Shown here piece after piece: positions 18,111 to 27,766 of a stretch of DNA of 64,000 nucleotides. How positions within the stretch are numbered: position 1 is the first letter of the stretch; each line of letters opens with the position of its first letter. A model generated the notes under the pieces. The model saw only the letters and a program-made list of their open reading frames with translations, had not been told where the DNA came from and ran no database searches. The translations under genes were made by a program, and so were the position numbers. The DNA comes from Ascoidea asiatica (lineage: Eukaryota > Ascomycota > Saccharomycetes > Ascoideales > Ascoideaceae): assembly GCA_001600695.1 (NCBI GenBank), contig BCKQ01000001.1, positions 561,916-625,915 of the forward strand, given 5' to 3'.

Positions 18111-20387
18111 TTAAGTAATTAAAATTTTTCGAATTAAAAACTCAGGTCCAAAAGATTTTATAGTTCTTGGAATTTTAACTTTTTCAATATTTTTTGGAAG
18201 ATTTTCAATAGCTATTAAAGAACTATTTCCTCTAACATTGAGGATTTTTAAACTTTCAACATATCTCATAATATTTGAAATATTTTTAATATTATTATTT
18301 TCTAAATTTAAATTTCTTAATTTTGATAATGGATTACAAAAATTAATTAAAAAAATTAAATCAACAATATAATTATTTGAAAGATTAATTTTTCTTAAAT
18401 TATTTAAATTTTTAAACGCATATTTATCTTCATGAACATTTTTTGAAATTGAAATTTGATTTCCTGATAAATCTAAAACTATAAGATTTTTTAAATTTTC
18501 TAAATTTTCAATTTTTTTAATTTCATTCATATTAAGATAAAGACATTTTAAAAATTTTAATGAATTTAATCCTTCAATTTTCTTAATTTGATTTGAACTT
18601 AAATCTAAGATTTCAAGATTTATTAAATTATTTAAATTTTCAATTTCATTTAAATAATTTTTTGAGATAAATAGAGATTTTAGATTTACTAAATCATTCA
18701 AATTTTCTAATTTGACTATTTGATTTGAATTTAAAAATAATTTCTTTAAATTAATTAACTTATTTAAATTTTCTAATTTAATTATTTCATTTTCTGATAA
18801 ATCTAAAACTGTGAGATTTTCTAAATTATTTAAATTTTCAATTTTTTTAATCTTATTTTTATTAAGATAAAGAGATTTTAAAAATTTTAATGAATTTAAA
18901 CCATTAATTTTTTTAATTTTATTAGTATTTAGATAAAGAATTTTTAAAAATTTTAATGAATCTAATCCACCAATTTTTTCTATTTGATTTGAACTTAAAT
19001 CTAAGATTTCAAGATTTTTTAAATTATTTAAATTTTCAATTTCATTTAAATTACTTTCTGAAATATATAAAGTTTTTAAATTTACTAAATTATTTAAATT
19101 TTCTAATTTATAAATTCTAGTTTCTATTAAAATTAATTTTTTTAAATTAATTAACTCATTTAAATTTTCTAATTTATTTATTACATTTTTTGATAAATTT
19201 AAAAGTGTAAGTTTTTTTAAATTATTTAAATTTTCAATTTTTTCAATTTCATTATCTTGTAAATATAATCTTTTTAAATTTTTTAAATTATTAATATTTT
19301 CTATTTTATCTATAAGATTAGAAGATAAATCTAAAACTTTTAAATTATTTAAAATAGAAATTTCATTATTTATAATTGAAATAGAATTATCAGATAAATT
19401 TAAAAAAATTAAATTTATTGGTAAATTTTCTAAAATTGAAATTTTAGAATTATTAAGATATAAGATTTTTAAATTTATAAAATTTTTTAAAAAATCAGGA
19501 ATTTTTTTAAATTCAAAATTTTCTAAAGATAAATATTTTAAATTTGATAAATTTTTAAAATTTTTAAAATTTTTTGAATAATTAATAGAATTAAATTGAT
19601 TAAAATTAATAATTCTAAGATCTAAATATTCAAGATTTAAACAATTTTTTAAAATATATAAAAATTCAGGTATTCTTAAATATAAATTTATTAATTTTTT
19701 TAAAAAAATACATGAATTAAAAAATTGTAAAGAAAAATCAAAATTTATATTTTCAATAATTTGATAATTTGAAAATTCTTCAAGTGATAAAATTTTTCTT
19801 GCTTCAAAACCGGAATTAAAATTATAATTAAATTCAATATAATTTGTATTAAAATTATAAATTGAAGAATGTTGAAATACAAAATTTTTTAAATTTTGAA
19901 ATTGATTATTAAAATTTGGATTAATATATGAAATTGAATTTAATTTTAAAAAAAAAAGTTTTAAAATTGAGAAAGATTGAAAATCTAATTTTAAATTAGT
20001 TATAAAATTTGAATTTTTTTTAAAAAAAGATGAAAAAAAATTATAAAAATTTAAAGAATTTGGTTCTTCATTTCTTGATTTTAAAAAAATTAAATTTTTC
20101 CAATTATTTTTATTATAATTATTATCAATTAATAAAGAAATTGAATCTGATTTTCTTTTAATTAATAAATTTTTATTTAAAAAAGATAATTTTTTTAATA
20201 ATTTTTTATTTTTTGAAAATGATTTTAAATTATAAATAATACTAATTTTTTTAAAAATTAAATCTTTTGAGATATATTGAATAAAATGAATATCACTTAA
20301 AGTAAATAACCATAAAATTTGATTATTTAAAATTATGAATATTTTTTTAATTAATTCATAAGGTAATTGATACTTAATTAAGATCAT
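18111..20387 (-). CDS. F-box-like protein with expanded SDS22-type leucine-rich repeat array (LRR-D)
   Basis: 758 residues from ATG 20387 (MILIKYQLPYELIKKIFIIL); the longest member. The LPYELIKKIF start is the most canonical F-box of the family. The family segment FNSGFEARKILSLEEFSN lies near residue 200. About 18 SDS22-class repeats follow, from residue 325 to 735. A block of five repeat types, in the order (T)LLNLS, KKLILI, KTLYIS, EILDLS, KILYLN, occurs twice, with one extra KSLYLN unit between the copies, so the array grew by internal duplication. The same block is present once in LRR-A. The WY motif that ends LRR-A, B and C is missing; the tail reads GPEFLIRKILIT. It is first in the minus-strand array. 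Function as a substrate receptor is inferred from domain order. Confidence 0.73.
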   Translation of the reverse strand: MILIKYQLPYELIKKIFIILNNQILWLFTLSDIHFIQYISKDLIFKKISIIYNLKSFSKNKKLLKKLSFLNKNLLIKRKSDSISLLIDNNYNKNNWKNLIFLKSRNEEPNSLNFYNFFSSFFKKNSNFITNLKLDFQSFSILKLFFLKLNSISYINPNFNNQFQNLKNFVFQHSSIYNFNTNYIEFNYNFNSGFEARKILSLEEFSNYQIIENINFDFSLQFFNSCIFLKKLINLYLRIPEFLYILKNCLNLEYLDLRIINFNQFNSINYSKNFKNFKNLSNLKYLSLENFEFKKIPDFLKNFINLKILYLNNSKISILENLPINLIFLNLSDNSISIINNEISILNNLKVLDLSSNLIDKIENINNLKNLKRLYLQDNEIEKIENLNNLKKLTLLNLSKNVINKLENLNELINLKKLILIETRIYKLENLNNLVNLKTLYISESNLNEIENLNNLKNLEILDLSSNQIEKIGGLDSLKFLKILYLNTNKIKKINGLNSLKFLKSLYLNKNKIKKIENLNNLENLTVLDLSENEIIKLENLNKLINLKKLFLNSNQIVKLENLNDLVNLKSLFISKNYLNEIENLNNLINLEILDLSSNQIKKIEGLNSLKFLKCLYLNMNEIKKIENLENLKNLIVLDLSGNQISISKNVHEDKYAFKNLNNLRKINLSNNYIVDLIFLINFCNPLSKLRNLNLENNNIKNISNIMRYVESLKILNVRGNSSLIAIENLPKNIEKVKIPRTIKSFGPEFLIRKILIT

Positions 20388-21205
20388 TGAATGTAATGTA
20401 ATTGAATATAATATAATGTAATGTAGTTGAATGTAATTGAATTGAAAGTAATAAGAGAGATGGAATATAAAAAGTTTATGAGAAATAAGTTCATTTAAAT
20501 ATTTGAATCAGATCATTCCATCCTTTTTTCTTCAATGAATTAATGAATGAATGAATGAATGAATGAATGAATGTATTTATTGATTAATTGATTAGATGAA
20601 TCATTGAATGTTTGATTCATAAATGTTTTGAATATAATATATAGTTTAAAAACATATTGAAAAGAATAGAAAAGGAAGAATAATTACTTGTATAGAATGA
20701 ATCTTTTGATATAAGTTTTAAGTGAAATAAGAAGTTTAGTAGTTATAATGATTGATTATAATTATGATTCTACGAAATATATTATGTATAAGTATTTTCT
20801 TTTCTTTGAATTGATAGTCAATTGAATATATTCTATAATAAATTGTAATAAATCCTTTGTTTATTTTCATCCTTGTTTTGTTTTGTGTTGTGTTGTTTTG
20901 TTTTGTTGTTTATATTTGTTTTAAATCCTCTCCGTCACGTGGCCGTGGAATATAAACCAAACCAACGGTACCAATGAACAATCAGACAATAGCAGAATGT
21001 AATAGAACAGTAACAAGAAGTAAGATAATAAGATAATGAGATAATAAGATAATGACTGTTGCTTTCATTTCATTTCATAAACACAAACAGAAATAAAACG
21101 TGACCCTCTTTGGACCGTTCCCAGCTTTGTGGGTTTGTTCATTGCTGATGCAGCAATCCATTCTCAGTATACTAAAAATATGATACATATACATGTAAAA
21201 TATAT
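20388..21205. other. Intergenic region upstream of LRR-D
   Basis: Contains GAATT/AATGT-rich simple sequence next to the LRR-D start, an (AATG)n array (20533-20573), a GT-rich stretch (about 20875-20920), and CACGTG at 20936-20941 in a small GC-rich patch about 550 bp 5' of LRR-D. No gene is seen before the tRNA. Confidence 0.55.
20533..20573. repeat. (AATG)n tetramer array
   Basis: About ten AATG units about 145-185 bp 5' of LRR-D. Confidence 0.92.
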
Positions 21206-21216
21206 AAAAAAAGAAA
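21206..21216 (-). terminator. Oligo-T RNA polymerase III terminator of tRNA-Tyr
   Basis: On the minus strand the tRNA is followed within four bases by seven T residues, the usual Pol III stop. Confidence 0.8.
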
Positions 21217-21317
21217 TCTCCCGGGGGTGAGTCGAACACCCGATCTCAAGATTACTTTGTATACTCACAAAGTGAAACATTACAGTCTCGCGCCTTAGCC
21301 AGCTTGGCCACCGGGAG
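21217..21317 (-). tRNA. tRNA-Tyr (anticodon GTA) with a 27-bp intron
   Basis: The gene folds as a full cloverleaf: acceptor CTCCCGG pairs with CCGGGAG (discriminator A), D-arm GCC/GGC, anticodon loop CTGTAAA once the intron is removed, and T-arm GGGTG-TTCGACT-CACCC. The anticodon GTA lies at 21281-21283. Between positions 37 and 38 sits a 27-bp intron (21253-21279); nuclear tRNA-Tyr genes of yeasts always carry an intron at this place, 14 bp in S. cerevisiae. The mature sequence is close to yeast tRNA-Tyr. Internal A and B boxes lie in the D and T arms. A possible solo LTR begins 66 bp upstream, a usual position for Ty-type insertion. Confidence 0.96.
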
Positions 21318-21383
21318 TGTTTTTCTGTTTTTTTGTTTTTCAGAATTACTATTAACTTCAATATCCCACAATAAACAATTTGT

Positions 21384-21551
21384 TGTTGACTCGGATAATT
21401 TATACGAAGTGCCCTGTGGGGGTTTGCAAGTTTTCTTTAATCGCTACGCAGCGCGGTTTTATTCTGCTGCGCAAAGCAGGGGTAATAAAAGACACAATGA
21501 CAAAGACCACCGTAGAGTACGTTGACTAGAACTTTGTAATTTGGTCCAACA
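21384..21551. mobile_element. Possible short solo LTR next to tRNA-Tyr
   Basis: The 168-bp segment starts TGTTGAC and ends GGTCCAACA, i.e. the TGTTG...CAACA termini of Ty-type LTRs. It is GC-richer than its surroundings and holds a hairpin (GCAGC/GCTGC around 21448-21474). Flanks TTTGT and TTTAT agree at four of five bases, a possible worn target-site duplication. It lies 66 bp upstream of a tRNA gene, a preferred Ty target. No primer-binding site or coding remnant adjoins it, so the call rests on ends and location only. Confidence 0.35.
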
Positions 21552-22300
21552 TTTATTAAAGTTACAATGCATATAATGCATACTTTGGATCTGAGGAGAG
21601 TAAAGAATACCGAGGGGGAAAAAAACAAAATTACCTAATCAGGTAATATAAACTGTTTTTCACCACTGATGTGGCTAGTGCCGGTCAAGACCGACTGCTT
21701 TTTCTTTTCTAGCCAATTAAAATGTCGCTCGCTAGAATCTCAAAACGGGGAATTACCAAATTCATCAATATCACACAAAACTTATAATTCCTTAACAATT
21801 TGAAAAAATGTGAATGATTACGAAAATAAATTAATAAATTAATAAAAGTTTATTTCAATTTTGACTCCAAGAATTATTACTTACTTTAATAACATATTTA
21901 CTTATCAATGATCACTATATACTATATATGATAAGAAATGAAGAAATGATCAATCCTTTATATGTATTTAATGATTGTATTATCTTTTACTTACTTACAT
22001 AATATCAGATTTGAGTGAATTAAAATTGACTTTTTACAATATATATAGTATAATATGTAATATAATATATAATATAATATACAACACATAGTATTTTGAA
22101 ATAAATTAAAACTATTCTTACTTCATAATCTTACTCAGGATATACAACTTAGACTAATAAACTAATCTTTGTTTTAGCTTATCAATGATATCATTACCAC
22201 TTTTTTAAAATATATTGATGATTCTGAGTTTCAAACTTTCTTGAAAATACTTCATCATGATTGGTGAATTTATAAATATTTCGACTATTTCATTTCATTT

Positions 22301-22430
22301 CAATTCATTTCAATTCATTTCAATTCATTTCAATTCATTTCAATTCATTTCAATTCATTTCAATTCATTTCAATTCATTTCAATTCATTTCAATTCATTT
22401 CAATTCATTTCAATTTATTTCAATTTATTT
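22301..22430. repeat. 10-bp tandem array CAATTCATTT
   Basis: Thirteen head-to-tail units (eleven exact, the last two CAATTTATTT) preceded by a related CATTTCATTT. The period equals about one helical turn. It lies about 0.9 kb upstream of LRR-E. Confidence 0.95.
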
Positions 22431-23324
22431 CTTTCCAATTTATATCGAAACCAATATTTCTAATATATAAAACTTAATAATTCAATAAACAATAATTATT
22501 GTTTTTATAATCAAATGAGAATATTCGTATTCTATTAACTTTTCATACAATTTTAGTAACTGTTTATTTATTTATTTATTGTCTTCAACACAGTGGACTA
22601 ATTAATAATATAAACCATACACTCTCACATTGAAAACAACCTCAACCTCAACCACAACTACCAACTACCAACTACCACCTTTGATAACAACATCACTAAT
22701 ACTATTATTCATATTCTTGATAGATAAAATAGATAAAATAGATAATATTCAACTATTCTAGCTCCAGTTTACATTAATATTTTTCACATTTCCTCTCTTC
22801 AACCAGATTGGTCACTGACAAAAACTACGCTTTTCATGGCATTATATTCGACTAACGAGTAATCTGTTTACAAACAAAATACCTGTTCTTCCTCGACTTT
22901 ACTCTGTATTTTCTCTAACCTATTCAATAACCTATTCAATTACCTATTCAATTACTTTTACTTATTCAATTACAAATTATGAAATAATTAAATAATTATT
23001 ATTCAAAATTATTATTATTTTATAAATCTTATATATATCTAAACCTGTCTTTCAAATTATCTTTTCTTTACTCAGTCAATAAAAATTTTATTTCTATTCT
23101 TCTTAAACTTATTAAAACTTATTAAAACTTCTTAATAATAATAATAATAATAACTCTTTTTTTAATATCAATTTAATTAATCACAATCAAAAAATATAAA
23201 ACTTTATATATATCATATTCTATACCATTTTTTTTATCAACTATTTATCAGATTCTATTAACTTCATCTTCATCTTCAACTTAAACTACAAATATCACTT
23301 ACAAATATAAAAATTCATTTTAAA

Positions 23325-25022
23325 ATGAAATCTTTAAATTCTTTTGAAATATCTCATATAAAAATAGATGATTATAAATCTATAATACCCTATGATTCAA
23401 TAGAAAAAGGGTTAAATTTTAAAAATTTAGAAAATTTTATTCAAAATGATAATATTAATAGTATTTTTATTAAAAAATTAAAAAATTTATCTCCAAATCT
23501 TATTAAACAAATAGTCAAATATCTTCCAATTGAATTAATTCATTTTTTATCATATTCAAAAATCTCAATAATTAGAGAAATCTCAATTAAAAAATTATAT
23601 GAATCTTTGATTATTTGTGAAGATGATGATGATGATGATGGTGACAATGATGATGACAATGATGAAGATAATGATGAAGATAACGATGATGATGATGATA
23701 ATGATGGTAAATTAATTCTTAATCCTGGTGATGATATTTTTAAACATTCAACTGAAGCTCAAATTATTGATTTAAATGATTATGAATATATTCCATTAGC
23801 TAAAAAATTAAATATAAATATTGAATCTAAAATTCTTAAACAATTATTCTTTAGTTTTTCTTCTAAATTTATTTTCTCAAATTTAATTTCAATAAATATT
23901 TGTGATCGAAATTGGCAAGATAATTTTGAAGAAAATTGGTCATTTATAAGATTTTTAACAAATTCAAAAAATTTTCCAAGATTAAAATCTTTAAAATTAA
24001 TTGGTAATGAAATTAAATTTGATTATGATATAAATTTTAATTATAATTTTAATTTAAATTTATTTAAAAATTTCTTAAATTTAACAAATTTAAATTTATC
24101 TGGTAATAGATTTACATCTAATGATTTAAAACCATTAAGTGATTTAAAAAATTTAATTAAATTAAATATTTCTGAAAATTATTTTTTCGCTTATAAAAAA
24201 CAAAACTCTATAAGTTTTGATTTCTTAAATAATTTAATTAATTTAAATTATTTAAACCTTTCTGATAATTATATTTCTGAAATTCCTTTAAATTTAGAAT
24301 TTTTAACTAAATTAAAAACTTTAGATTTATCTTCAAATAAAATAAGTAAAATTGAAAATTTAAAAAACTTATCTTCACTTATTAAATTAGATTTATCATT
24401 TAATAAAATTCTTGAAATCTCAGATGATTTATTATATCTTTCAAATTTAAAAATATTAAATTTACATAAAAATTCAATTAATAAAATTCAAAATGTAAAA
24501 AATCTTAAAGATTTAATAAATTTAAATTTAGCTTTCAATAATTTAACTAAAATTGAAAATATTTCATTTCTAGAAAATTTAAGAAAATTGATCTTATCAA
24601 ATAATCAAATTAATCTTTCAAATAACAATAATAATAATGACAATAATAATACAATTAATCTCAATAATAAAAAGAATAAGAATAATGAATCAGAATTCCC
24701 ATTACTTCCTTTAAAAGATAAATTAGAAGTTTTATCTATAAATAACAATGAACTCACCAAACTTCCAAAATATTTCAATCATTTCAAAAATTTAAAATAT
24801 TTAGATTTATCATTCAATCCAATTCAATTAACTGAATTTCAAGAAATTTGTGATTTTCCAAGAGATGTTAAAGTTATTAATTTTATTGGTATTCATTTAA
24901 ATGAAATGCATGTAAGTTATATTAATAATTTTTGTAGTAATATAAGAATTTCAAATAACTCAACTTATCAAAAAAATAGTACTTTGAAATTACCACTTCT
25001 TAAAAGAAGAAGATTTCAATAG
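23325..25022 (+). CDS. F-box-like protein with SDS22-type leucine-rich repeats and an acidic insert (LRR-E)
   Basis: 565 residues from ATG 23325. Residues about 50-95 are F-box-like (LSPNLIKQIVKYLPIELIHF). Residues 97-127 form an Asp/Asn/Glu run encoded by GATGAT-type triplets. SDS22-class repeats run from about 215 to 520, for example LKTLDLSSNKISKIENL, with an Asn-rich interruption near residue 430. The C-terminus is basic (LPLLKRRRFQ) and could be a nuclear signal. It is on the opposite strand from LRR-A to D, lacks their MILIKY start, FNSG segment and WY tail, and is more diverged, so it may be the older, conserved founder or an independent member. Role inferred: SCF substrate receptor or LRR adaptor. 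Confidence 0.7.
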   Translation: MKSLNSFEISHIKIDDYKSIIPYDSIEKGLNFKNLENFIQNDNINSIFIKKLKNLSPNLIKQIVKYLPIELIHFLSYSKISIIREISIKKLYESLIICEDDDDDDGDNDDDNDEDNDEDNDDDDDNDGKLILNPGDDIFKHSTEAQIIDLNDYEYIPLAKKLNINIESKILKQLFFSFSSKFIFSNLISINICDRNWQDNFEENWSFIRFLTNSKNFPRLKSLKLIGNEIKFDYDINFNYNFNLNLFKNFLNLTNLNLSGNRFTSNDLKPLSDLKNLIKLNISENYFFAYKKQNSISFDFLNNLINLNYLNLSDNYISEIPLNLEFLTKLKTLDLSSNKISKIENLKNLSSLIKLDLSFNKILEISDDLLYLSNLKILNLHKNSINKIQNVKNLKDLINLNLAFNNLTKIENISFLENLRKLILSNNQINLSNNNNNNDNNNTINLNNKKNKNNESEFPLLPLKDKLEVLSINNNELTKLPKYFNHFKNLKYLDLSFNPIQLTEFQEICDFPRDVKVINFIGIHLNEMHVSYINNFCSNIRISNNSTYQKNSTLKLPLLKRRRFQ

Positions 25023-25536
25023 TGATAATATATTATTTAGAATAGAATATATTAATAATCAGAATATATATATACTGTATATATTTACATATACTTTATA
25101 TATGTTTTATAGGACTTTTTTTTTTTATAATTTTTATAATTTAGATAGTAATGAAAAAAATAGAAGACCAAGACCAAATGGTATGACACTTTTCTAATTT
25201 TGATAGAAAAATGATCTAAAAAAAGAAAGCTTAATTTTTCTTGTCGTAGTTCTTTTGAAAAAAAAAAAACAAGTCTCAAGAAGAAAAAACTTCTGGAAAT
25301 CTGATTTATCAATTTCATCAAATTTTAATGGTTTTTTCAAAGATTTTGTTGTTAATAAAATTGAATGAAGCATATGTATCTTTAAAGCTCATTCTTTAAG
25401 CTTTTGAGATTTTGTCCAATTGTCTCAAAAAAAAAGCAAGCAGCAAGTCTTAAAAACTAGTTTGTGATAATTTTTTAATAAGAAAAACAGATAATTAATT
25501 ACAGTTACAAAAAGATTAGGATCAAACAACATTTTT

Positions 25537-27142
25537 TTTAATTTGCAATTTGAAAATAACTTTATGACTCTTGATTTTGAAAAAATAATAAACGGTTCCA
25601 TCACTCCATGGGAAAATTATTGGGGAGCATAGTTGTTTGAATAAAGCCAATAAATCCCTATGATATTTTTTTCTTTTAAGGTCCTTTTCATAGACTTATT
25701 CATTAAAAGAAATTGTAAAATCATAACATTTTTCTTTCAATTGAGAATATTCTATTATACTGAAAAATAAATTTTGAATAAAATATCAATAAGCTTCATG
25801 AGATCAAAAAAATTCAATCATTTTTTTTATTGTTTTGTGATTGAAATTAATTCTCTTAAAAGATTTTTTTCACTTGACAACATCTTAAAAAACAAAGTAG
25901 TTTTCATGTTTTAATAAAAAGTTTTTATCTATTGAAATATTTTGTGAATAAATTCACATTTGAAAAATACTTTAAATTAAAGAGGTCAGAAATTGTAAAA
26001 AAAATATTCAGATAGGTAAAAAAAAAAAACCCCATTGAAACAGAAAAGAGCCTTTAATGAATTTGACAGTTTGATATAATCAATGACTAGAAGCCCAATC
26101 CTTATAAAATAGTTGAAGAAGTCGACTACACTATTTTTTAGACTCTCTAAACTGAATTTCTTGAAAGACAGAAATTATACCTGGGATTTCATCTATTGGA
26201 TGTTTCAATTAAAGCATTAAAGCATTTTATATGGAATGATTTCAAGTTCCTTTTTATCTAGATTAAATATCATAAATTCACTCGGAAGGTTGATAATTAA
26301 GCTTAAGTAACTTTAATACATCTATAGAACAAGCTTTTTTAACAGAACCAGTTAAAAAAAATATTCAAGACCCTTGGAGCCCACTGTACTTTATTTAAGT
26401 GGTATAATATGAAATTAACCTATAATTAAAAACAGAAACTTTGAATAGATACAGAGTAGATAATAGAAAGTACAAAAGTACCATTTTAAAAAACATTTGC
26501 AAAAAAGTGTGGATTTATCAAAAAGATGTAATTCAAATTTGATATTTTATGAAAGTCCAAGAAAAAACAAAGGAAATAAAAAGGAAATTTCAAATTATTC
26601 CGGTAAAACTGGAGCAATAATCGGAGATTTTAGACGTTTTGTAAATCATAGGAAAGAACTTTGTGATCATGAAGCTAACCTCCTAATATTTGAATAAAAA
26701 AATCAAATATTGAACTGTTTTAAATCTCTCTCTTAATTCATATTGACCTCGAGAGACTCGACCAAATTTAGTTTTACCGGAGAGTTATGCAATAGTGATA
26801 AAATCTAACAAGAAGTGAAACATTTTTGAAAGTCATGACAAGTAAGAGCAAAAATAGTTTAAATTCGAAATAAATGATAAATCATGTTTGTTTATCACAA
26901 AAAACTTGAAAGCAGGCAAAGAAAATACATTTCTCAAAAAGTCAGTGCGTAAAACATGCATTATAAATTATAAACCAGAGTCGTTAGACCCCTTTTTTCT
27001 CTTTGGTTTCAAACATTGTTCGAAATATATCAAACTTCAGTTTCAAATGAAAGCATATGATAGAGATTGGGAAGTTACAAGCAGCTCATTTAATACATTT
27101 TCTATTGAAGAATATTATATGTTGTTGATTGAATTTGTTTGA
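25537..27142 (+). pseudogene. Scattered remnants of one or more unidentified genes
   Basis: Plus-strand pieces with protein-like composition, each closed by stops: about 25537-25632 (FENNFMTLDFEKIINGSITP then WENYWGA), about 26150-26260 (FLERQKLYLGFHLLDVSIKA), 26497-26697 (NYSGKTGAIIGDFRRFVNHR) and 26888-27142 (HCSKYIKLQFQMKAYDRDWE, then FSIEEYYMLL). None has an ATG start or a known motif. They could be separate relics or one broken gene; a spliced intact gene is less likely because no good donor/branch/acceptor sets join them. Confidence 0.25.
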
Positions 27143-27194
27143 TTTGTTGTCATAGTATGAATTTGAAATCAAAACAGGCAGATTTATGATTTTG

Positions 27195-27245
<51 letters not shown>

Positions 27246-27270
27246 TATTATTATTATTATTTATTATTAT
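27195..27270. repeat. (ATT)n triplet array
   Basis: About 25 ATT triplets with two TTTA interruptions, next to the outer end of the CAP-gene duplication. Confidence 0.95.
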
Positions 27271-27290
27271 CGCATAAAGCTGATTACAAA

Positions 27291-27303
27291 GTGACCCGTA
27301 GAT
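27291..27303. repeat. Outer arm of the inverted CAP-gene duplication
   Basis: GTGACCCGTAGAT here is exactly inverted at 35745-35757. It lies 463 bp beyond the stop of the minus-strand CAP gene; its partner is 424 bp beyond the stop of the plus-strand CAP gene. Similarity continues past the 13-mer with small differences, so the duplicated unit extends this far. Confidence 0.75.
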
Positions 27304-27766
27304 CTGGCCTCAAACGAGAAATCTGAAAAATAAATATCTTTTTTAATAAATATTCAAAGTAATCTTACTTTTGATAACTTTGAAACTGGAGAAAAATTGA
27401 TCAATCGAAATATATGTTACAACGTTTATGATATTGTAACAACTTTTGGTATTCAATAAATTATATATTAAAAAAGGAATAAACATTTTTGAAAAAGTAG
27501 TTATAAAAAGATAAGAAATAAGCCCAAACCCAAAGTATTTATAAAGAACACAAATCTAGATATATAAAAAAGTACAACCCCAGAAAAGCAAGAGATAAAA
27601 AAAATACAAAGAAGCCCATAAAAAAAAAATTGTGGCAAAATCAAAAACTTCCTTTTTTTTTATTTCCAGGAAAAAAAAATTTATCAAATTGAAAAATTGA
27701 AAAATTGAAAGTTTGAATGAAAATTGAATAAAAATGGGAAAAAAATCAAAACATTTAATACAGGGT

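Larger units (their letters stand above)
21318..23324. other. Intergenic region between tRNA-Tyr and LRR-E
   Basis: Two kilobases with a possible solo LTR (21384-21551), GC-richer DNA to about 21760, a 10-bp tandem array (22301-22430), then the long promoter and leader of LRR-E, which is polypyrimidine-rich with AATA and ACCTATTCAATT repeats. Open frames here are made by the repeat or start without ATG. Confidence 0.55.
25023..27766. other. Gene-poor region with decayed coding fragments
   Basis: 2.7 kb between LRR-E and the CAP gene. Several plus-strand stretches read like eroded protein (listed as a pseudogene region), there is an ATT triplet array at 27195-27270, and the left end of the inverted CAP duplication (27291 onward). 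No intact gene is supported. Confidence 0.5.

Noticed and set aside
21421-21500. GC-rich hairpin considered as a second tRNA or snoRNA
   Set aside because: No cloverleaf, no TTCGA-type T-loop and no C/D or H/ACA boxes could be placed.
22301-22430. Regular repeats considered as a CRISPR array
   Set aside because: Units are contiguous without spacers, 10 bp long, in a eukaryotic genome.
22257-22463. 68-codon frame of repeating Phe-Asn-Ser-Phe-Gln-Phe-Ile-Ser-Ile-His
   Set aside because: Direct translation of the 10-bp tandem array; no sign of a gene.
26497-27142. A spliced intact gene from the open pieces
   Set aside because: No convincing GTATGT, TACTAAC and AG sets join the frames and no start codon is available.
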